A DNA stretch of 64,000 nt from Romanomermis culicivorax. Its lineage: Eukaryota; Nematoda; Enoplea; Mermithida; Mermithidae. Positions 24,018-36,400 of the stretch are shown piece by piece. The DNA lies in assembly GCA_963922205.1 (NCBI GenBank), contig CAWUHX010000408.1, forward strand, positions 62,001 through 126,000. The letters are read 5' to 3'. The notes under the pieces were generated by a model, which was not told the origin of the DNA, did no database searches, and saw only the letters and a program-made list of their open reading frames with translations. Every line of letters starts with the position of its first letter. Position 1 is the stretch's first letter. Both the position numbers and the translations under genes were made by a program.

Positions 24018-24373
24018 CTGTACAAATTATATTGCAAAGCTTCTTGAAAATGGAGGGTAGCTTCGGGCAATTTTTTCATATCCGACAATAGAAGACCTTT
24101 GAGGATCATGGCTTCGGCGTAGGGCCGGGGCTTGGAGTCGCCGCAAGCTTTGTGGGCGAAGTAGAGCGCCTTGGCCGGTTTTTTCAACGCTTTGGCCAAA
24201 TAGCCCATGCAAACCCAGGATTGGCGGCATTCCGGAGCGTTGGACATCATCCTGGTGGCCAGACTTTCCAATTCTTTGACGCGTCGTTCCTGGTAGAGCA
24301 GGGCGCCCAAAATGTCCATGCATTCGACGTGCAGGGGGTCCAGGGTGTGCACGCGGAGCAAAATGGACGAAGC

Positions 24374-25874
24374 CTAGAATTTTAAAAAATTTTTAAATTT
24401 TAAATTTTTAAAATAATTTTTGAAAATTTGGAAATTTTTGAAACTTTGGAAATTTTTGAAAATTTTTGGAAATTATTTGGAAATTTTTGAAAATTTGAAA
24501 ATTTTTGGAAATTTAAAAATTCGAAAATTTTTGGAAATTTGAAAAATTATTTGAAAATTTTTCAAAATTTGAAATTTTCTCTTTTTTTGTGAAATTTTTT
24601 GAAAATTTGGAAATTTTTAAAAATTTGCAAATTTTTGAAAATTTAAAAATTTTTGAAAATTATTTGAGAATTTTTGAAAATTCGGAAATTTTTGAAAATT
24701 TGCAAATTTTTGAAAATTTTTTGAAATTTGGAAATTTTTGAAAATTTAAAAATTCGAAAATTTTTGGAAATTTGAAAAATTTTGAAAATTTAAAATTTTT
24801 GATGATTTGAAAATTCTTGAAAATTTGAAATTTTCTCTTTTTTTGTGAAAATTTTTGAAAATTTTCTCTTTTTTTGTGAAAATTTTTGAAAATTTAGAAA
24901 TTTTTGAAAATTTGAAAATTTTTTGAAATTTGAAATTTTCTCTCTTTTTGTGAAATTTTTGAAAATTTTCTTTTTTTTGTGAAAATTTTTGGAAATTTGA
25001 AAATTTTTGGAAATTTAAAAATTTGAAAACTTTTGGGAATTTTTGAAAACTATTTGAAAATTTGAAAATTTTTGAAAATTCTTTTTTTTGTGAAAATTTT
25101 TGAAAATTTGAAAATTTTCAAAAATTTGGAAACTTTTGAAAATTTGAAAATTTTTGAAAATTTGGAAAATTTTAAAAATTTGGAAGTTTAAAAATTTGAA
25201 AATTTTTGAAAATTATTTGAAAATTTTTGAAAATTTGAAAATTTTTGAAAATTCTTTTTTTTGTGAAAATTTTTGAAAATTTGAAAATTTTTAAAAATTT
25301 GGAAACTTGAAAATTTTCAAATTTTTGAAAATTTTTGGAAATTTGAAAATTTTTGGAAATTTGAAAATTTTTGAAAATTTTCTCTTTCTTTGTGAACATT
25401 TTTGAAAATTAATTTGGAAGTTTTTAAAATTTGAAATTTTTGAAATTTAAAATTTTGAAAATTTTTGGAAATTTTTGAAAATTATTTGAAAATTCGAAAA
25501 TTTTTGAGAATTCTCTTTTTTTGTGAAAATTTTAAAAAATTCTTGGAAATTTCAAAATTTGCAAATTTTTGGAAATTTTTAAAAATTTGAAAATTATTCG
25601 CAATTAAAAAATTTGAAAATTTCTGGAAATTTTTGAAAATTCTCTTTTTTTGTGGAAATTTTTGAAAGTTTGAAAATTTTTAAAAATTTGGAAATTTTTG
25701 AAAATTATTTGAAAATTTGAAAATTTTTGAAAATTCGATTTTTTGTGAAAATTTTTGAAAATTTGAAAATTCTTAAAAATTTGGAAATTTTTAAAAATTT
25801 GCAAATTTCTGAAAATCCGAAAATTCAAAATTTTTCGAAAATTTAAAATTTTCCCCAATAACCCCAATTTTTAG
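24374..25874. repeat. Duplication junction region of GGAAATTTTTGAAAATTT repeats
   Basis: This tract is APC7 intron 3-like sequence on its left and gamma-subunit intron sequence on its right. Both are the same GAAAATTTTTG repeat, so the tandem-duplication breakpoint lies somewhere inside and cannot be placed by eye. Shared low-complexity repeat on both sides would allow unequal recombination or assembly confusion. Confidence 0.65.
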
Positions 25875-25980
25875 ATACGTCAACGAACACCAACGCGACG
25901 ACGTTTTGGTCAACGGATTTAGTAGCCAAAAGGACAACCCGTTCCGCCCGAAAAGTTCCATCGGTTGTAGTTTACTGTAG
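25875..25980 (+). pseudogene. Second copy of gamma-subunit exon 2
   Basis: It is identical in reading to exon 2 at 14423-14528, with the same ATTTTTAG acceptor, NPFR, CSLL and stop. Exon 1 is not repeated next to it, so it can be used only by splicing over 12.5 kb from 13330 across the left APC7 copy. It belongs to the approximately 11-kb duplication. Confidence 0.85.
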
Positions 25981-26218
25981 AAAATGGGCGTGGCGAATTT
26001 TTCGGCATTTTCAGGCTTTCCTCCTCCTCCTGTGTTATATACTTTTTTGTGATATTTCGCTTATATTTTACAAATGAGTCTTCCTCCCTCCCCCCGAGTT
26101 TCCTGGACGACCTTATCCCTGTCACGTGTTTTTGTTTTATTTTCCGTCAGAGAGCCTTTCGCATTCAATTTGGCCTTGGAATTTCACGCGGTGAACGATG
26201 CACTTTTTTTCTTGAGAC

Positions 26219-26224
26219 AATAAA
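26219..26224 (+). promoter_or_regulatory. Duplicate of the gamma-subunit poly(A) signal
   Basis: AATAAA in the same context as 14766-14771, 238 bp after the duplicated stop codon. Confidence 0.5.
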
Positions 26225-26276
26225 ATTTTAATTGGATAAGCTTTCCAATGAATCCAAATGCTATTTTTCGGAAAGA

Positions 26277-27055
26277 GCTCGACGAGATCTATCGATTGAT
26301 ACCCAATTTGCTAGGGTTTAATTGAAAAACATAATTTACCAACTCCATGGTCGTGCCCTGAAGCTAAAATTTTTTTGGTTCCGAAACCTGCCGATATGGG
26401 TATCGATCGATAGGTCTCGTCGAGCGCTATCCAACAATACTAGTCTTAGCACTGTATCTCTATTTTTGATCCTAAAAATACATGATTAGCATGGTACTTT
26501 TTTCGGACAAAAATGTTGACTAATGAAAATTTTTATAACTCCGCCCTTTTCGAACATATCGAAGCTTGTTTAGCCACGCCGCCAACATGAAAATCCACCA
26601 ATCAAGGCATTCATTGATCCTCAACTTGCTTCAATTTGGAGAAATGAAAATTCCCAACTCCATGGTTGTGCCCTGGGGCAAAAAATTTTTTGGTTCCAAA
26701 ACCTGCCGATATGGGTATCGATCGATAGGTCTCGTCGAGCGCTATCCAAAAATACTAGTCGTAGCACTGTATCTTTATTTTTGATCCTGAAAATACATGA
26801 TTAGCGTGGTACTTTTTTCGGACAAAAATGTTGACCATTGAAAATTTTTATAACTCCGCCCTTTTCGAACATATCGAAGCTTGTTTAGCCACGCCCCCAA
26901 CGTGAAAATCCACCAATCAAAGCATTCATTGATCCTCAGCTCCCTACAATTTGGAGAAATGAAAATTCTCAACTCCATGGTTGTGCCCTGGGGCAAAAAA
27001 TTTTTTGGTTCCAAAACCTGCCGATATGGATATCGATCGATAGGTCTTGTCGAGC
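26277..27055. repeat. Right copy of the inverted-repeat block, two 316-bp units
   Basis: Arms at 26277-26305 and 27027-27055 match those of the left block. Only two tandem units are present (junctions near 26398, 26714 and 27030) against four on the left. Confidence 0.85.
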
Positions 27056-27465
27056 ACTATCCAAAAAACTAATTTTTGTGATCGTATCTCTATTATTGAT
27101 CCTAAAAACATATGATTAGTGTACTTTATTTATAAACAATCAGTTAAATAATAAGGCGGAGCCAAAAATTAAGTCCGCCCTTTTTCGTCTGCATTATCTT
27201 GTTTAGATACGCCCTCTACAAAAAAGGACCAATCGGAAAGAGCCGAAAATCACATAACTCCGCCCTTTTTTGCTCCGCCTTTTACAAAAAAATCGAGCAA
27301 TCAGACAGAGCCAACTAGTATATAACTCCGCCCAATGTTTTCTCGCTCCGCCCTTCCGCGTAATCAATAACAGCCGAATAGTATATAACTCCGCCCTCTT
27401 CGGCCACATCCAAGTTTCTTCGACTCCGCCCATAGAAAAATCGACCAATCAAAATTGATCAATCA
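27056..27465 (-). promoter_or_regulatory. APC7 3' UTR with repeated GC-box / CCAAT-box modules
   Basis: Same modules as at 16236-16644, here downstream of the complete APC7 gene. The likely poly(A) signal is TTTATT at 27125-27130 (AATAAA on the minus strand), 336 bp past the stop. Confidence 0.6.
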
Positions 27466-30400
27466 CTACTCCATGGCCACATCCTCCTCTTCGTCCAATA
27501 AACCGACGAGCGTAGTCGTCGCCAACAACGACGATTCAGCCGGCGCGACGCGTCTGACGCGCGTCGCCGGCTGCTCAGCGTCAGCGTCGACGGGCGTTGT
27601 CGTCGACGTCGCGCTTGACGCCGTGACGCCGGCGGCGACGTTTTGGTCGGCGGACGACGCTGACGTTGACGTTATGGTCGCGGATAGATCGTTCAAGCCG
27701 GCCAGCGCGGCGTCGTCTTGCGGGTCGAGCGTCAAGGCGAATCTGAAGAGGAAAAAAATTCGAAAAAAGAAAAAATTAACAAAAATTGAAAAATTAAAAA
27801 AAAAATCAAAAGGAAAATTAAAAAAAAAACATTCAAAAAAAGAAGATAAAAAGAAAAAAACGAAAGAAATAAGAAACAAAAAAATGAAAAAATACAATAA
27901 AATTTAAAAAAAATTCAAAAAATCAGAGAGAAAATTCAAAAAATTAAAACAAAAAATTCAAAAAGAGAAAAAATGTAAAAAATGAAAAAAATTGAATTAT
28001 AAAAAAATTTAAAAAAATCAAAAAATCAGAACGAAAATTCAAAAAATCAAAAACAAAATTCAAAAAAGAAAAAAATTCAAAAAAAAGAAAAAAATTCAAA
28101 AAAATCAGAACGAAAATTCAAGAATTCTAAAAAACAAAAAATTGAAAGAACAAATTCAAAACATAAAAAAAAAATTCTAAAAAATCAAAATAAGAAAAAA
28201 TTTGAAAAATCAAATCAAAAATTCTAAAAAAAGAAAAATTTTTTTTGACTCAAAAATTTGCACAAAAATTTTTTTTTCTTGGAAAATTTTAAGGTAAATA
28301 TAAACACGATGTAACGCGTTTATGAAAAATTGAATATTTTCAAAATTTTAATGCAAATTTACACCACAAAATTCGGAATTCTGAAAAACAGTTTACACAT
28401 TTTGAAATTTAGTTTCTATTTAAAACTTTACACATATTTCCTAAAAAAACAAGAAAGAAATGAAAAAATACAATATAATTTTAAAAAAATTCAAAAAATC
28501 AGAAAGGAAATTCAAAAAACTAAATTAAAAAATTCAAAAAGAGAAAAAATGAAAGAAATAAAAAAACAAAAAATTGAATTATAAATAATTTAAAAAAATT
28601 AAAAAAATCAAAAACAAAATTCAAAAAAGAAAAAAATTCAAAAAAAGAAAAAAATTCAAAAAAAAAAATTGAAAAAACAAATTCATTTTAAAAAATCAAA
28701 ATGAGAAAAATTTTGAAAAATCAAAACAAAAATTCAAAAATTCTAAAAAAAGAAAAAGTTATAGAAAACACCAAAGTCAAAACATAAAGAAAAAATTCAA
28801 AATGAGAAAAAAATTAGAACAAAAATTCAAAAAAAAAATTTTTTTGACTCAAAAATTTGCACAAAAATTTTTTTTTCTTGGAAAATTTTAAGGTAAATAT
28901 AAACACGATGTAACGCGTTTATGAAAAATTGAATATTTTCAAAATTTTAATGCAAATTTACACCACAAAATTCGGAATTCTGAAAAACAGTTTACACATT
29001 TTGAAATTTAGTTTCTATTTAAAACTTTACACACATTTCCTTAATTTTCATTAAATTCAAAAAATGAAAGCTTACACTAATTTTTCAAAATTTTAAAATT
29101 TTCGTCAAAATTTACATGTAAAATTGAAATTTTGAAGCAAAATCCTATTTTTGGAACGCACTTTAAACAGGTTCACAAAAATGTTACTTTTTAAAACGTA
29201 ATTTTTCAAAATTCAAAATCTGAAAGTTTTTACACATTTTTCAAAAATTTGAAATTTTGATGTAAATTTACGTTCAAAATTCGAATTTTTGAACAAAATT
29301 TCAAATTTTCGTAAAATAATTTTAAATTCTAAAATTGAAACTTTAGACAAATTTTTTAAAAATTTAGAATTTTAATGAAAATTTTCTTCAAAATATAGAA
29401 ATTTTGAACAAAATTTCACATTTTTCAAAAAATATTTCAAATTCAAAAATTGATACTTCAAAACAATTTTTGAAAAATTAAGATTTTGATGAAAATTTAC
29501 GTCTAAAATTCCAATTTTGAGCAAAATTTCACATTTTTGCACAATTATTTTTAATTCAAAAATTGAAACTTGGTGTCAAATTTTCAAAAATTTAAGATTC
29601 CACATTTTTGAAAAATTATTTTAATTTTAAAAAAAGTTTACACAAATTTTTTAAAAATTGAGAATTCTTGAGAAAATTTTCGAACAAAATTTCACAGTTT
29701 TAGAAAATTATTTTAAATTTAAAAAATAAAAGTTTACACAAATTTTTCAAAAATTAAGAATTTTAATAAATTTTACACATAAGATCTGAATTTTTGAACG
29801 AAATTTCTTATTTTTCTAAACGTAGTTTAAACAAGTTTACAAAAATGTTACTTTTTGGAATGTCAATTTTTTCAATTGATAAAATTGAAACTTTATGTTC
29901 ATTTTTAAAAAATGCGAAATTTGCATTAAATTTACACCAAAATTCCAATTTTGGTGTAAAATTTACATTTTTGATTAAAAATGATTTTGGAAAATTGAGA
30001 CTTTACACCAACTTTTTTGAAACATAATTTTTACGGAATTTCAAAAAATTATGCAAATTTTACCTATAACTATCCATTGCCTGCGAGTGTAAACTGCTTT
30101 TGCCCAAAATTTCGCCCAACATGCCGTGTAATTTGCTGTTTACACAAATGGAAGTTTGTCGTTTTAATAAATCGATTGCTTTTTCGTATTGTTTAGTGCG
30201 ATCGTAAATATTGACCTGAAAAAAGAAAATTTTTTAAAATTTTTTCTGGAAAAAAATCTTTTTTTTAAATTTTTTTTGGAAAAAAATTTTTTTTTTAATT
30301 TTTTTGGAAAAAAATTTTTTTCTGAAATTTTTTTAAAAATAATTTTTTTTTAATTTTTTTAAAAAATAATTTTTTTTTCAAATTTTTTGAAAAAATAAAA

Positions 30401-33400
30401 TTTTTTGAAAAAAGTCATTTTATCTAGATTTTTTGGTAAAAAATTTTTTTTTAATTTTTTTTGGAAAAAAATTTTTTTCTGAAATTTTTTTAAAAATAAT
30501 TTTTTTTTAATTTTTTTAAAAAATAATTTTTTTTTCAAATTTTTTGAAAAAATAAAATTTTTTGAAAAAAGTCATTTTATGTAGATTTTTTGAAAAAAAA
30601 ATTTTTTTTCCCTTTTTCAAAAAAAATAATTTTTTTTAATTTTGAAACAATTGGTTTTTTTAAATTTTTTCAAAAATGATTTTTTTGGAATTTTTACTAG
30701 CAAAAAAATGGTTTCTAAAATTTCTCGAAAATTAAAATTTTGTAAAAATGCAAAAAAATTGACTTTTTTGAAAAATAAATTTTTGAAAAGATAAATTTTG
30801 AAAACTGTTGATTTTTTAATACATTTTTATAAGCTAAAAAAATTTTTTCTTTGAATTTGTTGAAAAAAAACAAATATTTTAAAATGGATAAATTTTGAAA
30901 TAAAATTTTTTTTTTTGAAATTTTGAGAAAAAAAATTTTAAGAAATCTGAAAAAATATATTTTTGATTTTTTTTTTGTTGAAAAAATTGGTTTTCTAAAC
31001 TGTAAACAATTAATTTATTTAACTTTCGAAAAACTGAATTTTTTAATAATTGTAAAATTTAAAATTCAAATTTTGCAAAACTTAAAATTTGTAGAATTTA
31101 AATTTTGTAAAATTTAAAATTTAAAATTTTGCAAAATTTAAAATTTAAAATTTTTCAAAATTTAAAATCTATATTTTCTAAAATTTGAAATTGAAAATTT
31201 TGTAAAATTGAAAATTTTGTAAAATTTAAAATCTAAATTTTGTAAAGTTTAAAATGTAAATTTTGTAAAATTTAAAATCTAAATTTTGTAAAATTAAAAA
31301 TCTAAATTTTGTGAAATTTAAAATTTAAATTTTGCAAAATTTAAAATCTAAATTTTGTAAAATTTAAAATCTAATATTTGTAAATCTTAAAATCGAAAAT
31401 TTTGTAAAATTTAAAATCTAAATTTCGTTAAATTCAAAATCTAAATTTTGTAAAATTTAAAATCTAAATTTTGTAAAATTTAAAATCTAAATTTCGTTAA
31501 ATTTAAAATCTAAATTTTGTAAAATTTAAAATCTAAATTTTGCAAAATCTAAATTTTGCAAAATTTAAAATCTAAATTTTGTGAAATTTAAAATCTAAAT
31601 TTTTGTAAAATTTAAAATCTAAATTTTATAGAATTTAAAATCTAAATTTTGTAAAATTTGCAATTGAAAATTTTGTAAAATTTAAAATCTAAATTTTGTA
31701 AAATTTAAAATCTAAATTTTGTAAAATTTAAAATCTAAATTTTATAAAATTTAAAATTTGTAAAATTTAAAATTTAAAATTTGTAAAATACCAGCAAATA
31801 AACGGCGTTTAGTAGATGCGGGGCCGTTTTGACGGCTTTTTCTAGCATCAACTGAGATTCGGCCAGGGTCGAGGCTTCTTTGGACAGGACAGTGGCGTAG
31901 AGGGTCATGGCGCGGGCCGTTTGACCCGTCTGTTTCAGGCACAAAGCCCCCACCGACCGGGCTTCCTTAATTTTTTGCCTCTCCAATAAACAATTGACTA
32001 GACCTTCGTATAGTTCGTACCTGGAGAATTTAAAAAAATTAAAATTTAAAAATTTATTTTAAATTTAAAACAAAAATTTAAATTTTGGAAAAAATTTAAA
32101 AATTTAAATTTTGAATTCTAAAAAAAAATTAAAAATTTGAATTTTAAATTTAAAAAAAAAAATTTAAATTTTGAAAAAAATTCAAATTCTAAAAAAATTT
32201 CAAATTTTCTGACAAATTTAATTTAAATAAATAAATCTTATCTTTGAATTTTTGAGAAAAATTAATTTTGCAAACTAAAAAACATTATTTTTGTCAATTT
32301 TTTTTAATAATTTTCTTTTTCATTTTTACAGAAAATAAATTTTGTGGAGTGCAAAAATTTAATTTTTCCAAAAAAATTTTTTTGGAAAAAAGTTTTTTTT
32401 TGTAAACTGTAAAATTTCTTTTTCATTTTTTTGAAAAAATGAATTTTGTAAACTGTAAAACATCAATTTTTTTTTTAAATAATTTTCTTTCATTTCTACA
32501 AAAAAATTTTGTAAAGTGCGGAAAAAGATTTTTTTAAATTCTTGGAAAACAATTTTTTTAGTTTTCGAAAAAATTAATTTTGTAAATTGTAAAAAATTAT
32601 TTTTTTTCAATTTTTGGAAAAATAAATTTTGTAAACTATAAAACACAATTTTTTTCAATTTTTTCAAAACACAAATTGTTTCAAATTTTCACAAAAATTT
32701 TCTAAACTGTAAAAATGACTTTTTAAAGTCTTTTGAAAAAAATAAATTTTGTAAATTGTAAAAAATTTATTTTTTAATTTTATGTAAAAAAATTTTTTTT
32801 CAAGAATAAAATGTAAAAATAAAATTCACAAAAAAGAGGAAAAATTGTTGAAACAAAAAAAAGAAAACTGATAAAAAAGTTGAACAAAAATGCAAAAAAA
32901 TAAAATTTTAAAATTTTATTAAATTTTTAAATTTTTTTAAAAATTTCAAATGTTTTGCACCCTCAACTTTATGTTTTATCATTTTTTAACCTTAAAAATT
33001 CATAAAAAAGCAAAAAAAGGGGAAAAATTATTGAAAAAAAAGAAAACTGATAAAAAAGTTGAACGAAAATGCAAAAGAAATAAGATAAAAATATTTTTTC
33101 AAAAATTTAAAGTTTCCAAAATTTTTAAATTTTCAAGAAAAATTCAATTTTCAAAAAAAATTTTAATTTCCGAAAATTTTTAATATAAAAAAAATTTTAA
33201 ATTTTGAGAAAATTTTAAATTTAAGAAAAATTTTAAATTTTGAAAAAAATTCCAAATATATCAACCAACTCGTACAAATTATATTGCCAAGCTTTTTTGT
33301 GAACCGCAAAAATTTATAAAAAAAGAGGAAATATCGTTAGAAAAAAAGAAAACTGATAAAAAAAGCTAAACAAAAATGCAAAAAATTAACTAAAATAGAA

Positions 33401-36400
33401 TTTTAAAAAATTTTTAAATTTTGAAAAATTTGAAACTCAAGAATTTTCAAATTTTTAAAAAATTCCAAATATTTCAATTAACCTGTACAAATTATATTGC
33501 AAAGCTTTTTTGGTGAACCCTTAAAATTAAAAAAAAAATTAAAAAAGAGGAAAAATCATTAGAAAAAAGAAAACGAATAAAAAAGCTAAACAAAAATGCA
33601 AAAAAATGGAATAAAATTGAATTTTCAAAAATTTCAAATTTTTTGCAAAGTTTTATTAGTGAACCCTTAAAATTCACAAAAAAAGCAAAAAAAAAGGAAA
33701 AATCGTTGAAAAAACCAAATAAAAAAAGCTGAACAAAAATTAAAAAATTAAAATTTTTAAAAATTCAAAATTTCCAAAAATTTAAAATTTCCAAAAATTT
33801 AAAATTTCCAAAAATTTAAAATTTCCAGAAATTTAAAATTTCCAGAAATTTAAAATTTTTAAAAATTTCAAAACTTTTCTGCAAAGCTTTTTTAGTGAAC
33901 CCTTAAAATTCACAAAAAAAGCAAAAAAAGGAAAAATCGTTGAAAAAATGAATTAAAAAAAGCTGAACAAAAATGAAAAATATGAAAATTTTTAAAAATT
34001 CAAAATTTCCACAAATTAAAAATTTCCAAAAATTTAAAATTCTTGAAAATTTCAAAACTTTTTTAGTGAACCCTTAAAATTCACAAAAAAAGCAAAAAAA
34101 AGGAAAAATCGTTAAAAAAACCAAATAAAAAAAAGCTGAACAAAAATGAAAAAATTCAAAATTTTCAAAAATTCAAAATTTCCAAAAATTCAAAATTTCC
34201 AAAAATTTGAAATTTTTAAAAATTTCAAAACTTTTTTGTGAACCCTTAAAATTCACAAAAAAAGCAAAAAAAAGAGGAAAAAACGTTGAAAAAATCAATT
34301 GAAAAAAAGCTGAACAAAAATGAAAAAAATGAAAATTTTTAAAAATTCAAAATTTCCAAAAATTAAAAATTTTTAAAATTTTATAAAATTTTTAAATTTT
34401 TGAAAAATTTTAAAATATTTCAACTAACCTGTACAAATTATATTGCAAAGCTTCTTGAAAATGGAGGGTAGCTTCGGGCAATTTTTTCATATCCGACAAT
34501 AGAAGACCTTTGAGGATCATGGCTTCGGCGTAGGGCCGGGGCTTGGAGTCGCCGCAAGCTTTGTGGGCGAAGTAGAGCGCCTTGGCCGGTTTTTTCAACG
34601 CTTTGGCCAAATAGCCCATGCAAACCCAGGATTGGCGGCATTCCGGAGCGTTGGACATCATCCTGGTGGCCAGACTTTCCAATTCTTTGACGCGTCGTTC
34701 CTGGTAGAGCAGGGCGCCCAAAATGTCCATGCATTCGACGTGCAGGGGGTCCAGGGTGTGCACGCGGAGCAAAATGGACGAAGCCTAGAATTTTAAAAAA
34801 TTTTAAATTTTAAAAATTCTAAATTTTGAATTTTTAAAATAATTTTTGGAAATTTGAAAATTTTTGGAAATTTAAAAATTTTTGGAAATTTTTGAAAATT
34901 ATTTGAAAATTTGCAAATTTTTTGAAATTTGAAAATTTTTGGGAATTAAAAAATTTGATAATTATTGGAAATTTTTCAAAATTTTAAAATTTTTGAAAAT
35001 TATTTGAAAATTATTTGAAAATTTGAAAATTATTTGAAAATTTGAAAATTTTTGAAAATTTGAAAATTTTTGAAAATTCTCTTTTTTTGTGAAAATGTTT
35101 GAAAATTTGGAAATTTTTGGAAATTTCTGAAAATTTTTGGAAATTTGAAAATTTTTGAAAATTTGAATTGCACATAATCATTGGAGTTTTTGACCAAAAA
35201 AGTTGAAAAAAAAACAAAAAAGTTTTTGAAATTTAAATTTTCTCAATTTTCAAAAATATTTTGAACGTTTTCTTCAAAATTTAAATCTTTTAAAATTAAA
35301 AAATTTAATTTTTTAATTTTTTTCAAGCTAATTTTTTCTCATTTTTTCAACATTTGTTTTTTTTTTAATTTTTTTCCAAAATTAATTTTTTTTTTAATTT
35401 TGTTAAGAATTTAATTTTTCTAATTTTTTTGAAAATTTAATTTTTTTCAATTTTTTCCTAAATTCAATATTTGTTAATTATTTTTCTAAATTTATTCGTA
35501 TAATATTTTTTTCAGGATCTGATTTTTTTTCAGAATTTAATTTTTTCTTCAAAATTTAATTTTCCAGGTTTTTATTTTCAAAATTTTTTCTTTTTCAATT
35601 TTTTCAACGTTAAATTTTTTTAAAAATTTGATTTTTAAAATTTTTTTTTCTTCGAAAATTGATTTGTTTATATTTTTCGCAAACATTAACTTTCAAAATT
35701 ATTCTTTAAAGTATGTTTTTTTTCAGAAAATTTTTTGCTTCAAAATTTCAATTTTTTTTCAAAATTTTAATTTTTTTCAAAATTTTAATTTTTTTTCAAA
35801 ATTTTAATTAAAAAATTTTTTTTTCAAAAATTTAATTAAAAAATTTTTTTTTTTTAAATTTAAATTTTTTTCAAATTTTTCAAAAATTAACCGTCGAATA
35901 ATCGCCCGCGTAATAGACCGACAAGGCCGAATTGCACAAAATCATGGGGTTGTTGGCCAAAAAGGTGCCCTGGTCCAACTGGTCGAAACACCGGCCGGCC
36001 GTCGTATAATCCCGTCGGGCGAACGCCCTATGACCCTCGACCCACAACGACAACCAATTCGGACCGAACGCCGATTGACCAATGGTCGACGACAAAGTGG
36101 ACATTAGATAATTGGCAGCGGAGTCGTCGGGGTCAACCAGAGCGGAGTCGTCGTTTTCATTTTCGCAATTTAAAAATTCGACCACCGATTCCAGGGCGTA
36201 AGGGCAAACGGCTAAAAAAAAAAAAAATATATATAACCGAAAATGAAACATGAAAAAATGGGTTCAAAAAAATTGACAAAAAAAAAATTTGAAATTTTTA
36301 AATATTTTACTTTTTTTTATTGGAAAAAAAATTGAATTTTAACTCAAATTTCGCAAATTAAATCTCGAAATTTGAATTTTAAACTAAAGAAATTGAAAAT

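Larger units (their letters stand above)
16645..24373 (-). pseudogene. Left, partial copy of APC7: exons 4-7 only
   Basis: Four exons correspond to the 3' half of the complete APC7 gene on the right: 24373-24018 (exon 4, 356 nt), 21844-21616 (exon 5, 229 nt), 19186-19035 (exon 6, 152 nt) and 16921-16645 (exon 7, 277 nt, with stop). Lengths, phases and GT-AG sites are identical to the right copy. I saw no difference in exons 4 and 6, one synonymous change in exon 5, and a few changes in exon 7, of which two alter residues (Asn/Ser and Pro/Gln). Exons 1-3 are not repeated, so this copy has no start of its own. It could be an unused duplicate, an alternative 3' end reached by long-range splicing from 48.3 kb, or the other haplotype misassembled in tandem. 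The lack of decay favours a very recent event or an allele. Confidence 0.85.

Noticed and set aside
24027-24385. Arg/Gly-rich 98-aa and 77-aa frames overlapping APC7 exon 4 (also at 34438-34796)
   Set aside because: Shadow frames of a GC-rich real exon whose TPR reading frame is supported by homology and splice phases.
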